Source: Coriobacteriaceae bacterium (GTDB lineage Bacteria > Actinomycetota > Coriobacteriia > Coriobacteriales > QAMH01). Taken from it: DNA of 6,008 nucleotides. Below the pieces are notes generated by a model that saw only the letters and a program-made list of their open reading frames with translations, did no database searches and was not told where the DNA came from. A program made the translations under genes and the position numbers. This document shows positions 5,793 through 6,008 of the stretch, piece by piece (position 1 is the first letter of the stretch; every line of letters starts with the position of its first letter). Where the stretch lies: contig SFLO01000051.1 in the NCBI GenBank assembly GCA_004553405.1, forward strand, positions 1 to 6,008. The letters run 5' to 3'.

Positions 5793-6008
5793 CGCCCGCC
5801 GCCCTGGCCCAGGTGCTCCAGCAGCAGGTCGAGCGCGCGCAGGTAGCCCTGCGGGCCCAGGCCCTTCACCTGGCCGATGCAGGCGTCTGCCAGCACGCTG
5901 TGGTGGCGGAACTCCTCCTTGCGCTTGGAGATGTCCGAGATATGGATCTCGACCACCGGCGTGGTGACCGAGCTGATGGCGTCGTGCAAGGCGTAGCTGT
6001 AGTGGGTG
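5789..6008 (-). CDS. aroQ: Type II 3-dehydroquinate dehydratase, C-terminal half (5' end outside window)
   Basis: Cytoplasmic dodecameric enzyme that dehydrates 3-dehydroquinate to 3-dehydroshikimate in aromatic amino acid synthesis. Only the last 72 residues are present, in a frame open to the window edge. The first visible residues, THYSYALHDAI, correspond to the THTSVALRDA block of the M. tuberculosis enzyme, with its active-site His. VVEIHIS carries the catalytic Glu/His pair, EEFRHHS the substrate-binding Arg, and GLGPQGYLRAL the family's C-terminal helix. The loop after HIS reads DISKRKEEF, where NIHAREEF is more usual, so it carries Asp for Asn and seems to have one extra residue. The full protein is normally about 145-155 residues, so about half is missing to the right. 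Its stop overlaps the peptidase start by 4 nt. Confidence 0.92.
   Translation of the reverse strand, partial: THYSYALHDAISSVTTPVVEIHISDISKRKEEFRHHSVLADACIGQVKGLGPQGYLRALDLLLEHLGQGGGR

Noticed and set aside
4710..5846. Open frame of 378 codons on the plus strand
   Set aside because: It is the mirror of the peptidase gene, whose five metal ligands are intact on the other strand.

Overview
The window is GC-rich bacterial chromosome carrying eight housekeeping genes, all on the minus strand and closely packed. Read 5'->3' on that strand, so from high to low coordinates, the order is: aroQ (3' end only), an M24-family Xaa-Pro aminopeptidase, efp, pyrH, frr, uppS, cdsA, and dxr (cut off by the window start). 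The high GC, the aroQ-peptidase-efp-pyrH-frr-uppS-cdsA-dxr order, the cysteine-rich proteins and the character of EF-P and CdsA suggest an anaerobic actinobacterium of the class Coriobacteriia (Collinsella/Olsenella/Eggerthella relatives). That placement is inferred from recognition, not from a search.

Layout. Positions 6008-4692 hold the aroQ tail and the peptidase gene, joined by a 4-nt ATGA stop/start overlap. A 231-nt gap (4691-4461) follows. It holds an AT-rich promoter-like patch, two strong hairpins and a possible stem that masks the efp ribosome binding site. efp occupies 4460-3900. A 100-nt gap (3899-3800) holds one strong GC hairpin. From 3799 to the window start, pyrH, frr, uppS, cdsA and dxr are tightly coupled: gaps of 12, 1 and 3 nt, then a 10-nt overlap. 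They almost certainly form one transcription unit that continues past position 1.

Functionally, efp and frr serve translation (polyproline stall rescue and ribosome recycling) and pyrH supplies UDP for nucleotide and cell-wall precursor synthesis. uppS makes the undecaprenyl carrier lipid, cdsA makes CDP-diacylglycerol for phospholipids, and dxr makes MEP, the precursor of the isoprenoids UppS consumes. aroQ belongs to the shikimate pathway, and the aminopeptidase trims Xaa-Pro peptides.

I see no mobile element, CRISPR array, tRNA/rRNA, phage gene or new defence-type system. The points worth a second look are modest: the structured efp leader, the efp-pyrH hairpin, the absence of rpsB-tsf directly upstream of pyrH, the EF-P loop sequence, and a CxxC-containing, very cysteine-rich CdsA.
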